From Chloroflexi bacterium TSY (GTDB lineage Bacteria > Chloroflexota > Anaerolineae > Caldilineales > Caldilineaceae): a stretch of 64,000 bases of DNA. The translations under genes and the position numbers were made by a program. The notes below the pieces were generated by a model that was not told where the DNA came from, searched no databases, and worked only from the letters and a program-made list of their open reading frames with translations. Positions 35,708 through 45,512 of the stretch are shown here, piece after piece; within the stretch, counting starts at the first letter, position 1; each line of letters begins with the position of its first letter. The stretch lies in contig JAHBNG010000053.1 in assembly GCA_019217005.1 (NCBI GenBank), positions 28,735 through 92,734 of the forward strand. The letters run 5' to 3'.

Positions 35708-37600
35708 ATGAATACCTGGCAGGCTAGTCTTCAGCTGATTCGTCATCGTCCTCCGCTCTATATTTTGAACGGCTTTCTCTGGTGTGGCGTCCATTTATGG
35801 CCACTTGTGCCAGGGCTCATCATCCGTGAAATCTTCAATGCATTGACAGGTGAAACAGCAGTAGGCTGGAACGTATGGACATTGGTGGCGTTTCTCGTCG
35901 CTTATGGATTTGCGCGCTTTGCGAACATGTATCTAGGTCTTTTCGCCTATGTTCCCTATCGCAACTATATCATGGGGACGTTGCGCCTCAATATGCTCAG
36001 CGCCATCTTGCGCCATCCTGGTGCGGCATCGCTACCCAACTCACCCGGTGAGGCGGTCAGCCGCTTCCGGGGTGATGTACGGGAAGTCGGTCGCTTTGCA
36101 GCAGACAGGTTAATTGATTGCTGGGGTTTCTCTCTCGTGCCCATAATCGGTTTGGTGATTCTCTTCCGCATTGACCCTTGGATTACACTTGCGATCCTGG
36201 TGCCCCTAGCAGTTGTGATCGTCGTCACGAATATTGTGCAGGCACGGCTGCAATATTATCGTGATGTACGGCGTAAAGCAGCCGGGCGAGTGACTGGCTT
36301 TATTGCCGAGATGTACGGTGCAATTCAAGCCGTCAAAGTGGCCAATGCCGAGATCAATGTCAACAGACGCTTGGGAGAACTCAACGAGAGTCGGCGCAAG
36401 GCATCGCTCCAAGATACGCTCTTTAGCCAGTTGATGCAAACGTCATTTCTTAGCACTACGGGTATCGGAACAGCCGTCATTCTGATTCTGGCAAGTCGCG
36501 CAATGACGAATGGTGCGTTCACGGTCGGCGATTTTGCGCTCTTCGTTGCTTACTTATGGGAGATCACCGAGGGCATTACTTTTATTGGCAATATGATGGC
36601 TGTGCAGAAGCAGTCGGATGTTTCTCTCGACCGCATGACAGGGCTAATTCATCACACCGCACAACCACAGACAAATAGACAGCCCGACACGAACGTGAAT
36701 GATCAGGAAGACTCAACAGATCAAAACAAAGCAAATCAACAAAAGTTCAACGAATTGTATCCAAAGTCAGCTTATGAGACCCTTGTGGCTCCGACCCCCG
36801 TCTACCTCAATGGGAAATTCCCCGTTCTGCCTTATGTTTCTAAAACACCAGAACACACGCTAAAGACGCTCACCGCCCATGGTTTGACTTATCGATATCC
36901 AAGCACAGAGAACGGAATTGAAAATATTACTTTAGACCTTGAACGAGGAACGTTCACCGTCGTGACGGGACAGATCGGATCAGGGAAAACGACTTTGTTG
37001 CGGGTGCTGCTGGGTCTTCTTCCGCTGGATGCTGGCGTAGTGTTCTGGAACGATCAGAAAGTCGAAAAGCTTGACACCTTTTTTGAGCCACCCCGGGCGG
37101 CATATACGGGCCAAGTTCCGCGCCTCTTCAGTGACACCCTACGCAACAATATTTTATTGGGGCTACCCGGCGATCGAGTCGACATCAACGGTGCTATCCG
37201 GAGCGCTGTCATGGAGAAAGACTTGGCAGATTTAGAGGAAGGACTCGATACGGTTGTTGGACCTCGTGGTGTCAAGTTGTCGGGCGGACAAATGCAACGC
37301 ACTGCCGCCGCCCGTATGTTTGTGCGCCAACCAGAACTCTATGTCTTTGACGATTTGTCCAGTGCACTCGACGTTGTCACCGAGCAGACTCTATGGCAAC
37401 GGATGTTTGAACGACAGCAAAGTTACATGCCGACATGTCTTGTGGTTTCGCACCGTAAGTCGGCTCTCCAACAGGCGGATCACATCATTGTGTTGAATCA
37501 AGGCCAGATTGCGGCAGAAGGTAAACTGGATGAGTTATTGGTTACCAGCGAGGAAATGCAGCAGTTATGGTATGGTGATACCACAGAAATGCTTGTCTAA
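35708..37600 (+). CDS. ABC exporter half-transporter with altered Walker B
   Basis: 630 residues: an exporter membrane domain, then an unusual ~60-residue Asn/Gln/Asp-rich linker (about 320-380), then the ATPase domain with Walker A GQIGSGKTT (about 420), signature LSGGQMQRT (about 522) and Walker B YVFDDLSSALD (about 544). The catalytic Glu after Walker B is Asp, which usually marks the degenerate site of a heterodimer; the upstream partner keeps Glu. AAGGAG and spacing select ATG 35708, although the frame is open back to 35570 inside the previous gene. The two genes are 46 bp apart. Confidence 0.88.
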   Translation: MNTWQASLQLIRHRPPLYILNGFLWCGVHLWPLVPGLIIREIFNALTGETAVGWNVWTLVAFLVAYGFARFANMYLGLFAYVPYRNYIMGTLRLNMLSAILRHPGAASLPNSPGEAVSRFRGDVREVGRFAADRLIDCWGFSLVPIIGLVILFRIDPWITLAILVPLAVVIVVTNIVQARLQYYRDVRRKAAGRVTGFIAEMYGAIQAVKVANAEINVNRRLGELNESRRKASLQDTLFSQLMQTSFLSTTGIGTAVILILASRAMTNGAFTVGDFALFVAYLWEITEGITFIGNMMAVQKQSDVSLDRMTGLIHHTAQPQTNRQPDTNVNDQEDSTDQNKANQQKFNELYPKSAYETLVAPTPVYLNGKFPVLPYVSKTPEHTLKTLTAHGLTYRYPSTENGIENITLDLERGTFTVVTGQIGSGKTTLLRVLLGLLPLDAGVVFWNDQKVEKLDTFFEPPRAAYTGQVPRLFSDTLRNNILLGLPGDRVDINGAIRSAVMEKDLADLEEGLDTVVGPRGVKLSGGQMQRTAAARMFVRQPELYVFDDLSSALDVVTEQTLWQRMFERQQSYMPTCLVVSHRKSALQQADHIIVLNQGQIAAEGKLDELLVTSEEMQQLWYGDTTEMLV

Positions 37601-37612
37601 GGAAATTTCAAT

Positions 37613-37975
37613 ATGTACACAATCCGTTCCTTTCGAAAAGCCGATTCAGATTATCAGGCAGCAGTGGCCATTGCTGGATTTGAAATCGTCTCCTTGGCGG
37701 AACCTCAAAAACTCGATCCAGATTGGTTTGCCAAGTCACTTCAACTCAATAATGAATTGCGACAAGAAGTGCCAGTCATCGATAGGTTTTTCCACAGTTG
37801 GCAATCGTACGAACAAACTGATATAATCAATGCCGTTAAGCTGATCCCTTATATTGGCCCAGTAAAATTCTATACCACATCTCTCGAATCAGCGATAGGG
37901 CAGAATTTGTCTGCGACTATGCTATACTGCGGTTGTGATGAAAACCGGAATAGTGACATTTGTCACCCTAATTGA
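37613..37975 (+). pseudogene. GNAT acetyltransferase remnant with internal deletion
   Basis: Begins MYTIRSFRKADSDYQAAVAI, a typical GNAT N-terminus, then jumps to GFEIVSLAEPQKLDPDWFAKS, which resembles the start of the second domain of two-domain GNAT proteins, and ends in unrelated sequence after about residue 75. The gene starts 13 bp after the exporter gene, in position to be co-transcribed. I read it as an in-frame internal deletion plus truncation; a genuine small protein cannot be excluded. Confidence 0.5.
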
Positions 37976-38123
37976 CAATTTCAAGGGTTTGTAGAGGGTT
38001 CGCACCTCAAATTTGTCATGTTGTAACCTTTTTGACGCTAACAGACCCTCAGAGGTGTTCTAAGGACTCGCTTGTATAGGGTTTGAACACCCAAAATCAG
38101 GGACCAAGGTGACAAATGTCACC
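37955..38123. promoter_or_regulatory. Two copies of a GTGACA-N2-TGTCAC palindrome
   Basis: GTGACATTTGTCAC (37955-37968) and GGTGACAAATGTCACC (38108-38123) have perfect 6- and 7-bp arms around a 2-bp centre. They are 153 bp apart in the only long spacer upstream of the second sugar ABC operon, whose native start is at 38241. They are strong candidates for paired operators of a dimeric repressor, possibly looping. No regulator gene is adjacent. Confidence 0.55.
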
Positions 38124-38256
38124 ATACGTAGTTTTCGAGAGCTATACCAGAGAGACCAAACTACGGTTTTCATACAGAGCAAAGTATAGCGGACTTGCTA
38201 AGTAACACAACTCTTCACCAAACTTATACAGGAGGAATTCATGCATCGAAATCTAA

Positions 38257-39792
38257 CTCGATAGTTGTATTTTGAGCAGGTGCCAGATTTGACAAAGTCA
38301 AATTAAGCAGAGCAGACCTGCCGTTTGGCGAAAAGGGTAGCGAAGACCTCCGCAATCTCCTGTCCGTCATTCAAGGCATCATGAGCCGTCAAGATGAGAT
38401 CTTGAATCAGTGACTGAGTTTGCTGCCGGGTAGCCTCACCAAGGGATTTGCTGGGCGAGAATTGAGTTTTAGCCAATGATGGTCCCAAACAATCAAGGTG
38501 CAAGAGAGAATAAGCCACGAAGACCAGAGACCAATGTTTTTGAAAGGCGTGGGCAGTTCGCATGCAATATTCATCAAGACCAAGCAGTTGTTTACCATCC
38601 TGATAAACCGTCTCGATAGGCCAACGAAGCAGGTAAATCGAGAGAATGCGTTTGGCATTACAGTCGGTGCGATTGGTCACTAAAACGGCATAATTGTCTT
38701 GCAATTCAGGATTATCAAAACTAATCACGATGCGTACCTTGCCGATAGAAGGGATACGCACAGTCATGGTAAAGGTGTAGTAAGTACGACCATCAATGGT
38801 GACAGGCTTGTAGGCATTCTGGGGGATGTAGGGGACCAACTCTTTGACTTTAATATGTGGCCCTCGAAAGTTATCGGCTGACCATCTTCATCCCAAACGA
38901 AAACTATTTGTCTCCAGATTGCGATTGCACTTCAAGATGCTGATCCAATCTTTATTCAGACGATCGAGTACAGCTAGAAAATCTGGAGCGAGATACCAAC
39001 CATCGAAGAGAGCCCAACCAAAGATAAGGGTTCGTTCAACAGCTTTTCAACCAGTTCACTGGCAATGGTTATCTTGGTCTTAAACGCTTCGTCTCGCTCT
39101 CGAAAGGCGGGGTCAGTTAATAGGTGGCTATCCACTCGTTTATGAAAAGCGGTTCGTTCTTTCTTTTCTTGGGAATCTCGGTCACTGGGAAATGTTTTCC
39201 ACAAATGCTTCCCAGTCGGTAAACTCTTCGTACCGTCGGTAGATACTTGCATCGACCGGAAAACGGATAGCGCCACTGACATAGTGACTTGTGACTAAGT
39301 TATGAGCCAGTGGATGCTGACCATTGCTATGATTGTAGTGGGTGTCGATATACTCGAACAGACTTCCCACATGTTCACATAGTGTATCGTCAATCGCTAA
39401 TACCGATTCTGACTCTGAACGTTGGTATTGTGCTGTCTCTGACTTATACGCTCATCATTGAGTTTTTCGGCTCGCCAAGGAGCTTCACTCAGATACCGTG
39501 ATACATTCGTCTTATCTGCACTATCTAGAATGCAACGGGCAATATTTGCCATGCTTTTGTTGTCCAAGACCATCAGACCCGTCAGATAGTTTTCAAAGTG
39601 GCGAAACTGTTTACGATTGGCAAATACTGAACGAAAGGTTTCGCTATGCTCCTTGACCAGTGGCGCTACATTTACTATCGGCAATTGCATCTTGATGGCT
39701 CCTTTTCTGCACTTTTTTCTTGATGCAATCTATTGAGATGACTTTTGTCTCTTTTGTCAAAATTGGAAAACCTTCATTTCACAACTATCGAG
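38257..39792. mobile_element. IS-B copy 2, inserted in a binding-protein gene
   Basis: 1536 bp, ends CTCGATAGTTGT and complement, 7-bp duplication AATCTAA (38250-38256 and 39793-39799). It separates the first five codons (ATG at 38241, preceded by GGAGG) from the rest of a sugar-binding lipoprotein gene. Removing the element restores MHRNLIWTLAVLFAL. This copy shows the uninterrupted site into which IS-A inserted in copy 1. Confidence 0.92.
38303..39690 (-). pseudogene. IS-B transposase, copy 2, multiply frameshifted
   Basis: The transposase is broken into at least four open segments (39690-39397, 39370-39182, 39282-38974 and 38839-38303). Several breaks are one-base losses, such as TTTT for TTTTT near 39046 and 39193. 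The C-terminal part keeps the Y-LL-R-WPI-E-(6)-K motif uninterrupted. Copy 1 lacks these frameshifts but carries the IS-A insertion. Confidence 0.85.
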
Positions 39793-41112
39793 AATCTAAT
39801 ATGGACCTTAGCGGTTCTCTTTGCGCTGATCTTATCAGCCTGTGCTGCGCCAGGATCGGCACCAGCTGATGATTCTGGTGGCGACACGATGGCTGAAGAT
39901 ATCGGTACCTTTTCTTACTGGGGTGGTTTGATCTTTTCTGATGAAGCAAACCAAATGTTGGTCGACCGCATCGAAGCGTGGGGCGAGATGAAAGGGATTG
40001 ATGTCGAAGTTGTGATGATCAACCAGAACGAAACAGTTCAGCGTGTTTCGGCGGCGATCGAAGCGGGCACCATGCCCGATGCACTCGATATGGGTTGGGG
40101 GCAGATGCTGTTGTTGAGTCAGCAAGGTCAATTGACTCCGCTGGATGATCTGTATGATGAGATCGGCGAGTCGCTTGGTGGATGGCTCAATGCAGCCAAT
40201 CAAGCCACCGATCCGGAAATCTTTGGCGGCAACCGTTATGGCATCCCCTTTAGCTTGGGTGGAAACGTCCTCTACCGCAGGGCAGATATCTTAGAACCCC
40301 TCGGCTTCACCGAGGCACCCGAGACCTGGGAAGAGGTTGCAGAAATGTCGCGTGCAGCACAAGATCCACCCAACTACTATGGAATGGCATTTGCTTTGTC
40401 CGATGTGGGTGACGCCAACCTGACCCAGAGTATGTTGCGCTCGTGGGGTGGACGGATCGCTGATGATGCCGGCGAGAACTGCACCATCGATAGTCCTGAA
40501 ACAAGGGCTTTCCTCGAGTGGATTACAACGGCCTGGGATGACGGGCTCTTCCCTCCTGGTGTCACAACATATGATGGCGGTGGGGATAATGTGGCTTACC
40601 AATCTGGTACAGCGATCTTTATCGCGAATCCAGGCAGCGTTTTTCTCTATATGCGGAATGAAGATCCTGAATTGGGCGAAGGCACCAAATATTCGGGGCT
40701 TCCTGGTGGTCCAGTCATGCGCGTTTCGCCTGTTGGTGGTAACTTCCGCGTATTACCGGCTGGGACGTCCGATGCAAAGAAAGAACTGGCTGCTGACCTT
40801 TTCAGATTCTTGGCTGAGCCTGAATTCATGAATGAGTATTACTTCCACGCGATTTATGGTCCTGCTGCTGAGGGATATCGTGATGCACCAATCTTCAGTG
40901 AAAGCGCTGTCCACGAGGGATTGTTAGATTTGGCCGTCAATGGTAGTTACGGCTCTTTCCCAGATGTCAACAATGCCGCATTGGCTGAGTATGACACGAA
41001 TTTCCTCACGCCACGCATGATCCAGCGTATCGTTGTGGATGGAATTAGCATTGATGAGTCGATTGCAGAGACACAGGCGGCTTGTCAGGAGATCTACGAC
41101 AAGTACAAATAG
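39745..41112 (+). CDS. Sugar-binding lipoprotein (family 1) re-started inside IS-B
   Basis: The original gene began at ATG 38241; IS-B copy 2 now separates codons 1-5 from the rest. The remaining frame is open into the IS end, where TTG 39745 gives MSLLSKLENLHFTTIENLIWT followed by LAVLFALILSAC. The hydrophobic core and lipobox (LSAC) are native, so the chimera might still be exported. The mature part is a family 1 solute-binding protein (IEAGTMPDALDMGWGQ, YGIPFSLGGNVLYRRADI, WEEVAEMSRAAQDPP). Two permease genes follow after a Uma2 gene. Whether it is expressed depends on a promoter and ribosome binding site in the IS end; neither is obvious. Confidence 0.8.
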   Translation: MSLLSKLENLHFTTIENLIWTLAVLFALILSACAAPGSAPADDSGGDTMAEDIGTFSYWGGLIFSDEANQMLVDRIEAWGEMKGIDVEVVMINQNETVQRVSAAIEAGTMPDALDMGWGQMLLLSQQGQLTPLDDLYDEIGESLGGWLNAANQATDPEIFGGNRYGIPFSLGGNVLYRRADILEPLGFTEAPETWEEVAEMSRAAQDPPNYYGMAFALSDVGDANLTQSMLRSWGGRIADDAGENCTIDSPETRAFLEWITTAWDDGLFPPGVTTYDGGGDNVAYQSGTAIFIANPGSVFLYMRNEDPELGEGTKYSGLPGGPVMRVSPVGGNFRVLPAGTSDAKKELAADLFRFLAEPEFMNEYYFHAIYGPAAEGYRDAPIFSESAVHEGLLDLAVNGSYGSFPDVNNAALAEYDTNFLTPRMIQRIVVDGISIDESIAETQAACQEIYDKYK

Positions 41113-41369
41113 GGTATATCTGTTTTGGGTGTATTTCGCATTGGGGGCGAGAATGCGTTGCAGTCAGGTTAACTAGCTTGTCGAATCCGACATCCTCAAC
41201 TGTGCGCTGCATTCTCCTACGCCTACCGTCAATGTGAAATGCTCCCATCTCTGTTTTGCCATTTGAACCTCACTTGAGAGTTCGTTTACAATAGAGACAG
41301 GAGCGGCTTCTATTCGGCTGTCAGAGAGTCAGCATAGCATATGCATAGACATGAGAGGGCAAAATAAAA

Positions 41370-42230
41370 ATGGTGCCAGCAAAACCTTTAGAGCGGGAGA
41401 TAGATGTACGGCCCGAAGGCGTACCCAAGAGAATTCGGCCAGGGTTACCGACAGCACCAGATGATGGTTTGTGGGTTTCAAAAGAGGTTTATTGGCGCGA
41501 CTACTATGATCGTGGTGATGCAAGCTATGAATGGAACAATGGCTACTTGGAGGCCAAGGGGATGTCGACACCGATCCAACTTTCTCTCTATGGCTGGTTT
41601 CTGGAACTTTTGCGCCAGTACGTTTATGTTTTCCAAAACGCCCAACTGCTCTACCTTGAGACGGCTTTCGAATTGATAGTCCCAGATCCGAAAAAACCTG
41701 GTCTAGAAAAAGAGACCATCAGAAAACCTGACGTTGCTGTGGTTTTGAATGATAATCCAATACCCTGGTTGGATAATGAAAAATCGTACCACGGCACATG
41801 CGATCTCTGTGTTGAATCTCTATCTGACTCAAATAAAGCGAATATTGAGCGTGACACCAAAGTCAAGATGTATGAATATAATATTGTTGGTGTCAAGGAA
41901 TATTACATTCTCGATCCTGATAACAAACATATGCATTTCTACGAGCGAACAGATGCTGGCGCATATGTAGAGATGCTACCAGATAGCGAAGGTGTTTTGC
42001 ATTCGCGTGTATTGCCTGGCTTTCAGTTTCGGATGAAAGATCTTGAGCGACAGCCAGCGCTTGAAAAGTTGGCCCTGGATCCAGTCTATCAAGGATATGT
42101 CTTACTCGAATATCAAGCATCTGAAAGACGTGCAGAGCAAGAGAAACAACGTGCAGAGCAAGAGAAACAACGTGCAGACACATATAGAGCCAGACTTCTA
42201 GAGTTAGGCATAGATCCAGATAATCTCTGA
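41370..42230 (+). CDS. Uma2 family (DUF820) putative endonuclease
   Basis: 286 residues. The core matches Uma2/DUF820, a restriction-endonuclease-like fold: YEWNNGYLEAKGMST, IRKPDVAVVL, DLCVESLSDSNKANIERDTKVKMYEYNIVGVKEYYILDP. The conserved acidic residues and the KVKMYEYNIVGVKEYYILDP strand-helix are present. The C-terminus is a short coiled coil built from a 21-bp tandem repeat (RAEQEKQ twice, 42131-42172). These genes are numerous in cyanobacteria and Chloroflexota; their function is uncertain. Here it sits between the binding-protein and permease genes of an ABC operon, on the same strand. The 257-bp spacer upstream holds no other gene that I can see. Confidence 0.88.
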   Translation: MVPAKPLEREIDVRPEGVPKRIRPGLPTAPDDGLWVSKEVYWRDYYDRGDASYEWNNGYLEAKGMSTPIQLSLYGWFLELLRQYVYVFQNAQLLYLETAFELIVPDPKKPGLEKETIRKPDVAVVLNDNPIPWLDNEKSYHGTCDLCVESLSDSNKANIERDTKVKMYEYNIVGVKEYYILDPDNKHMHFYERTDAGAYVEMLPDSEGVLHSRVLPGFQFRMKDLERQPALEKLALDPVYQGYVLLEYQASERRAEQEKQRAEQEKQRADTYRARLLELGIDPDNL

Positions 42231-42304
42231 CATAATTGCGATTTGTGACCGATATATTCACATATCATGTGGGGGATGAATGATCCTTCCGACTAGAGGA
42301 CAAA

Positions 42305-43234
42305 ATGGCTGAGCAACTTGCCTCGCAACTTCCATCACGGTCGGCTACCCAACAGAATAGTTGGTGGACCAATGAGAGACGTACCAGACTTTTGGGCTAT
42401 GCGCTGGTCGCGCCAGTCGTGATCTGCTTGCTCACATTGGTTGTCTATCCTTTTTTCTTTGCCATTTGGATTAGTTTTACAGACCGCATGATTGGTCAAC
42501 CAGGAAATTTTGTGGGGCTGAACAACTATCGTTATCTTGCCCGTCAGCCGGACTTTCAAGCAACCATTCGCAACACAATCGTACTTGTCGCCTCGGTACA
42601 GTCGCTCAAACTTGTCCTGGGGCTTGGTATTGCGTTACTCCTGAATCAGCAGATTCGCGCGCGCAATGTCTGGCGAGGCTTGATTCTGCTGCCTTGGGCG
42701 ATGCCGGGCTTTGTGGCCTTTATCACTTGGAAGCTGCTCTTCCACCCACAAGCGGGGGCATTGAACTACATCCTCATCAATTTGGGATTAGTTGAGAGCC
42801 ATGTCGATTTTTTGAGCACCAAAACCTGGGCCATGCCCAGTGTCGTATTGGCTAGCTTCTGGCGGGGCTTCCCTTTTTGGGTCATCACATTCTTGGCAGG
42901 GCTTCAGACCGTGCCGGTTGAACTCTATGAAGCAGCATCGATTGATGGAGCCGGTGCATGGCAACGCTTCCGTCATATCACTCTTCCCGGCATCCGCCAC
43001 GTAATCTTAGTCGTCGTGCTTCTCTCGACAATCTGGACAACCAACAGTTTCGAGGCGATTTGGCTCATGACGCAAGGTGGTCCTTCCAATGCCACCATGA
43101 CGTTCCCAGTATTAGCCTACTTTGGTTTGCAGAGTTTGCGGATCGGTGAAGCCGCAGCCGTGGCTGTCTCCTTGCTGCCTATCTTTGCGATTCTCGCATT
43201 GATCGTTGCACGCATGCTCCAAAAGGAAGATTAA
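42305..43234 (+). CDS. Sugar ABC transporter permease (MalF-like)
   Basis: 309 residues, six membrane helices, EAA motif ELYEAASIDGAGAWQRFRH followed by ITLPGIRHV. AGAGG lies 7 nt before the ATG. The next permease starts 2 bp after its stop. With the binding protein at 39745 it forms an importer lacking its own ATPase. Confidence 0.92.
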   Translation: MAEQLASQLPSRSATQQNSWWTNERRTRLLGYALVAPVVICLLTLVVYPFFFAIWISFTDRMIGQPGNFVGLNNYRYLARQPDFQATIRNTIVLVASVQSLKLVLGLGIALLLNQQIRARNVWRGLILLPWAMPGFVAFITWKLLFHPQAGALNYILINLGLVESHVDFLSTKTWAMPSVVLASFWRGFPFWVITFLAGLQTVPVELYEAASIDGAGAWQRFRHITLPGIRHVILVVVLLSTIWTTNSFEAIWLMTQGGPSNATMTFPVLAYFGLQSLRIGEAAAVAVSLLPIFAILALIVARMLQKED

Positions 43235-43236
43235 CG

Positions 43237-44070
43237 ATGCTTCACCGGACGACCCCAACACAAAAATTTCTCATCTATAGTTTATTGGTTCTGTTGGCCA
43301 TCGTGATCCTCTTCCCCATCTATTCCATGATCACGATCTCCTTGAAATTAGCCAAGGATATCTACCGTGATCCCTCTCTCTTACCAGGGAGCCCCACTTT
43401 AAATAACTATATTGAATTGTTCACAAAGATGAACTTTTTGGTCAACATTCGCAACAGCATCACCGTGGCGGGAACGGCAACGGCAATCTCGGTGTTGATC
43501 TCTTGTTTGGCAGCCTACAGCCTCGTGCGTCTACACTATCCTGGGCGTGACTGGATTGGACGACTGATTCTATTTACCTATTTAACACCGGGTGCGCTTC
43601 TCTTTATTCCCCTTTCGGTAATCATTGCTCGCATTCAACTGGGCAACACGCTCCAGGGTTTGATTTTTGTCTATCTAACCTTCTCCGCGCCTCTCAGTAC
43701 CTGGCTCCTCATGGGTTACTTTCGAAGTATCCCCGCTGATTTAGAGGAACAGGCCATGGTCGATGGTGCAACTCGCCTCAAAGCACTGTTCCGCATTGTG
43801 TTGCCATTGGCAGCCCCTGGTCTAATTGCTGTCAGCATTCTCACCTTCACCAGCGCCTGGAACGAATTGCTTCTTGCATTGATCTTTATTACCTCTCCAA
43901 GTAAACAGACCGTGCCTGTTGCCATTAGTTATCTGATCACAGGGGATGTTTTCCGCTGGGGTCAAATCATGGCCGGTTCCGTGGCCGCAGCGGTTCCCGT
44001 TATGGTGCTCTACTATTTGGGACAGCGCTTTGTTGTGCAGGGCTTGGCAGCAGGTGCAGTTAAGGGCTAA
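43237..44070 (+). CDS. Sugar ABC transporter permease (MalG-like)
   Basis: 277 residues with six membrane helices. The EAA motif is DLEEQAMVDGATRLKALFR followed by IVLPLAAPGL. AAGGA at the end of the preceding gene serves as ribosome binding site. It ends the operon; a decayed ISAs1 element begins 17 bp after the stop codon, so the native terminator may have been separated from the gene. Confidence 0.92.
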   Translation: MLHRTTPTQKFLIYSLLVLLAIVILFPIYSMITISLKLAKDIYRDPSLLPGSPTLNNYIELFTKMNFLVNIRNSITVAGTATAISVLISCLAAYSLVRLHYPGRDWIGRLILFTYLTPGALLFIPLSVIIARIQLGNTLQGLIFVYLTFSAPLSTWLLMGYFRSIPADLEEQAMVDGATRLKALFRIVLPLAAPGLIAVSILTFTSAWNELLLALIFITSPSKQTVPVAISYLITGDVFRWGQIMAGSVAAAVPVMVLYYLGQRFVVQGLAAGAVKG

Positions 44071-44087
44071 AATTGCTTCCTCTTTGA

Positions 44088-45334
44088 TAGGGCAATCGCG
44101 TACCTTAAAAAAATAAGCCAGAAAGGACTGTCAAGAGATAGTGGTGGTCCCAGCCAGCGGTAAGGCGCTTGTTTTTGATGCCAACGTTGAGAGAAGTCTC
44201 CTTCTTGAGCAGATTGAGAGCAATATGACGAAGGGCAGCGAAATTCTGAGCTGAGTGGCCTTTGCGCAAACGGGATTCATCCTCTCGGAAGGCAATATCG
44301 AGGGTCCAGTGTAGGCGATTTTCGACATGCCAATGAGTGCGAGAGGCATTGAGTAAAGAGCGAGCATCGGACTCGGAACTCGAGAGGTAATAGCGCCTGT
44401 CGGGATTGTCTTTTTGCTGAGAATCACCACAAATCAAGGTGCGTTGGGCTTGAACCATCATGACGGTAGAGAGTTCAGGCCATTGCTCAGAATTGCGCAG
44501 ATTCTGGATGATGTCGGGGGCAGAAATGGTCCAGGCTTCGGTTTCAAGCCGACCGTGTCCCTTATCGGTCGTTTTGGCATAATCGTGGTCAAAGGCAGTA
44601 AAGTCACTTTCCTCGAGATCCTCAAAGAGCAAGGCGACATCTGCATGTAAGTTTCCTTGATTGCCCTTGAGAGAGGAGATAATCAGCCTCATTGTCAATG
44701 ATGAGCTGTGCAATTTCAGTCTGAGCACCCATAGCATCGATGGTCACGAGTGCCCTTTGATCTCCAACAAGCGCAGTAACTCTGGAATAGCTGTGATTTC
44801 ATTCGACTTTTCATCCACTTTCCACTGACCAAGGACTACTTTGTTCAGAGAAGCCCAAGCACTCACCATGTATATGGCTCCTTTGCCCACTATTTTATCA
44901 TGGGAACGTCTCAACTGCTTGCCGTCTATTGCCACCACTTCTCCATTCGTCACCTGGCAGACTGCGCTCATCCATTTGCTGAAACATTCGGCAAAGACCT
45001 CTCCATCTAGCAATCCAAATACGCGCCAGAATGTATCGTGCGATGGGATTCCATTTGGCAACTCCAGTATGCTTTCTAGCCACTCCTTTTTGGCTTTGCC
45101 GAATTTTTCGACCCCTTCCCAATCGTCTGCTCCGCATATGACTGCACAGATTGCTATCACGATTATATCGATTAGATTGTGGCGTCGATTTATCGGGCTT
45201 CTTGGCTCTTCTATGCTTCCAAAGTGCTTTTCTATGCTTGCTATTTCGGGCTTTTCCATTTTGGTTTCTCCTTTTTGGGTTCCAAAATAGATTATCCCTT
45301 CTTTTCTTTCTTGTACAAGTACGCGATTGCCCTA
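44088..45334. mobile_element. IS-E, ISAs1-family element
   Basis: 1247 bp, ends TAGGGCAATCGCGTAC (left) and complement (right). The 10-bp target duplication TCCTCTTTGA is perfect (44078-44087 and 45335-45344). The transposase identity (ISAs1 family) and the long duplication agree with each other. Confidence 0.92.
44105..45259 (-). pseudogene. ISAs1-family transposase, frameshifted
   Basis: The N-terminal frame (45259-44744) includes HNLIDIIVIAICAVICGADDWEG and GEVVAIDGKQLRRSHD (first Asp). The C-terminal frame (44737-44105) includes RTHWHVENRLHWTLDIAFREDESR, the conserved ISAs1 block with the catalytic Glu. Two shifts separate them: a lost G near 44757 (AAAGGGCACTC; with GGGG it reads IKGALVTIDAMGAQ) and a loss of bases in the CTCCTCTCTC repeat near 44687. 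Not functional. Confidence 0.88.
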
Positions 45335-45512
45335 TCCTCTTTGACTCAAATCATTGACGACTTCAGTCACTTTGTGAGATACTGCGTATCCCATAACTCT
45401 CCCAAAATCTGAACGCTAAACGACAGTCGTGATGAAAGCTAGAGTTTTCGCTAAGGTTATACCTTCGCTCATCGGACGAAAGCGTGCAAATCAGTAATTT
45501 CTTTATAGAGAG

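Noticed and set aside
42131..42172. CRISPR-like repeat
   Set aside because: It is only two copies of a 21-bp in-frame repeat with no spacers, encoding RAEQEKQ in the Uma2 C-terminus.
41370..42230. Uma2 gene as part of a defence or restriction system
   Set aside because: No methylase, helicase or other defence gene is nearby; the neighbours are sugar transporter genes.
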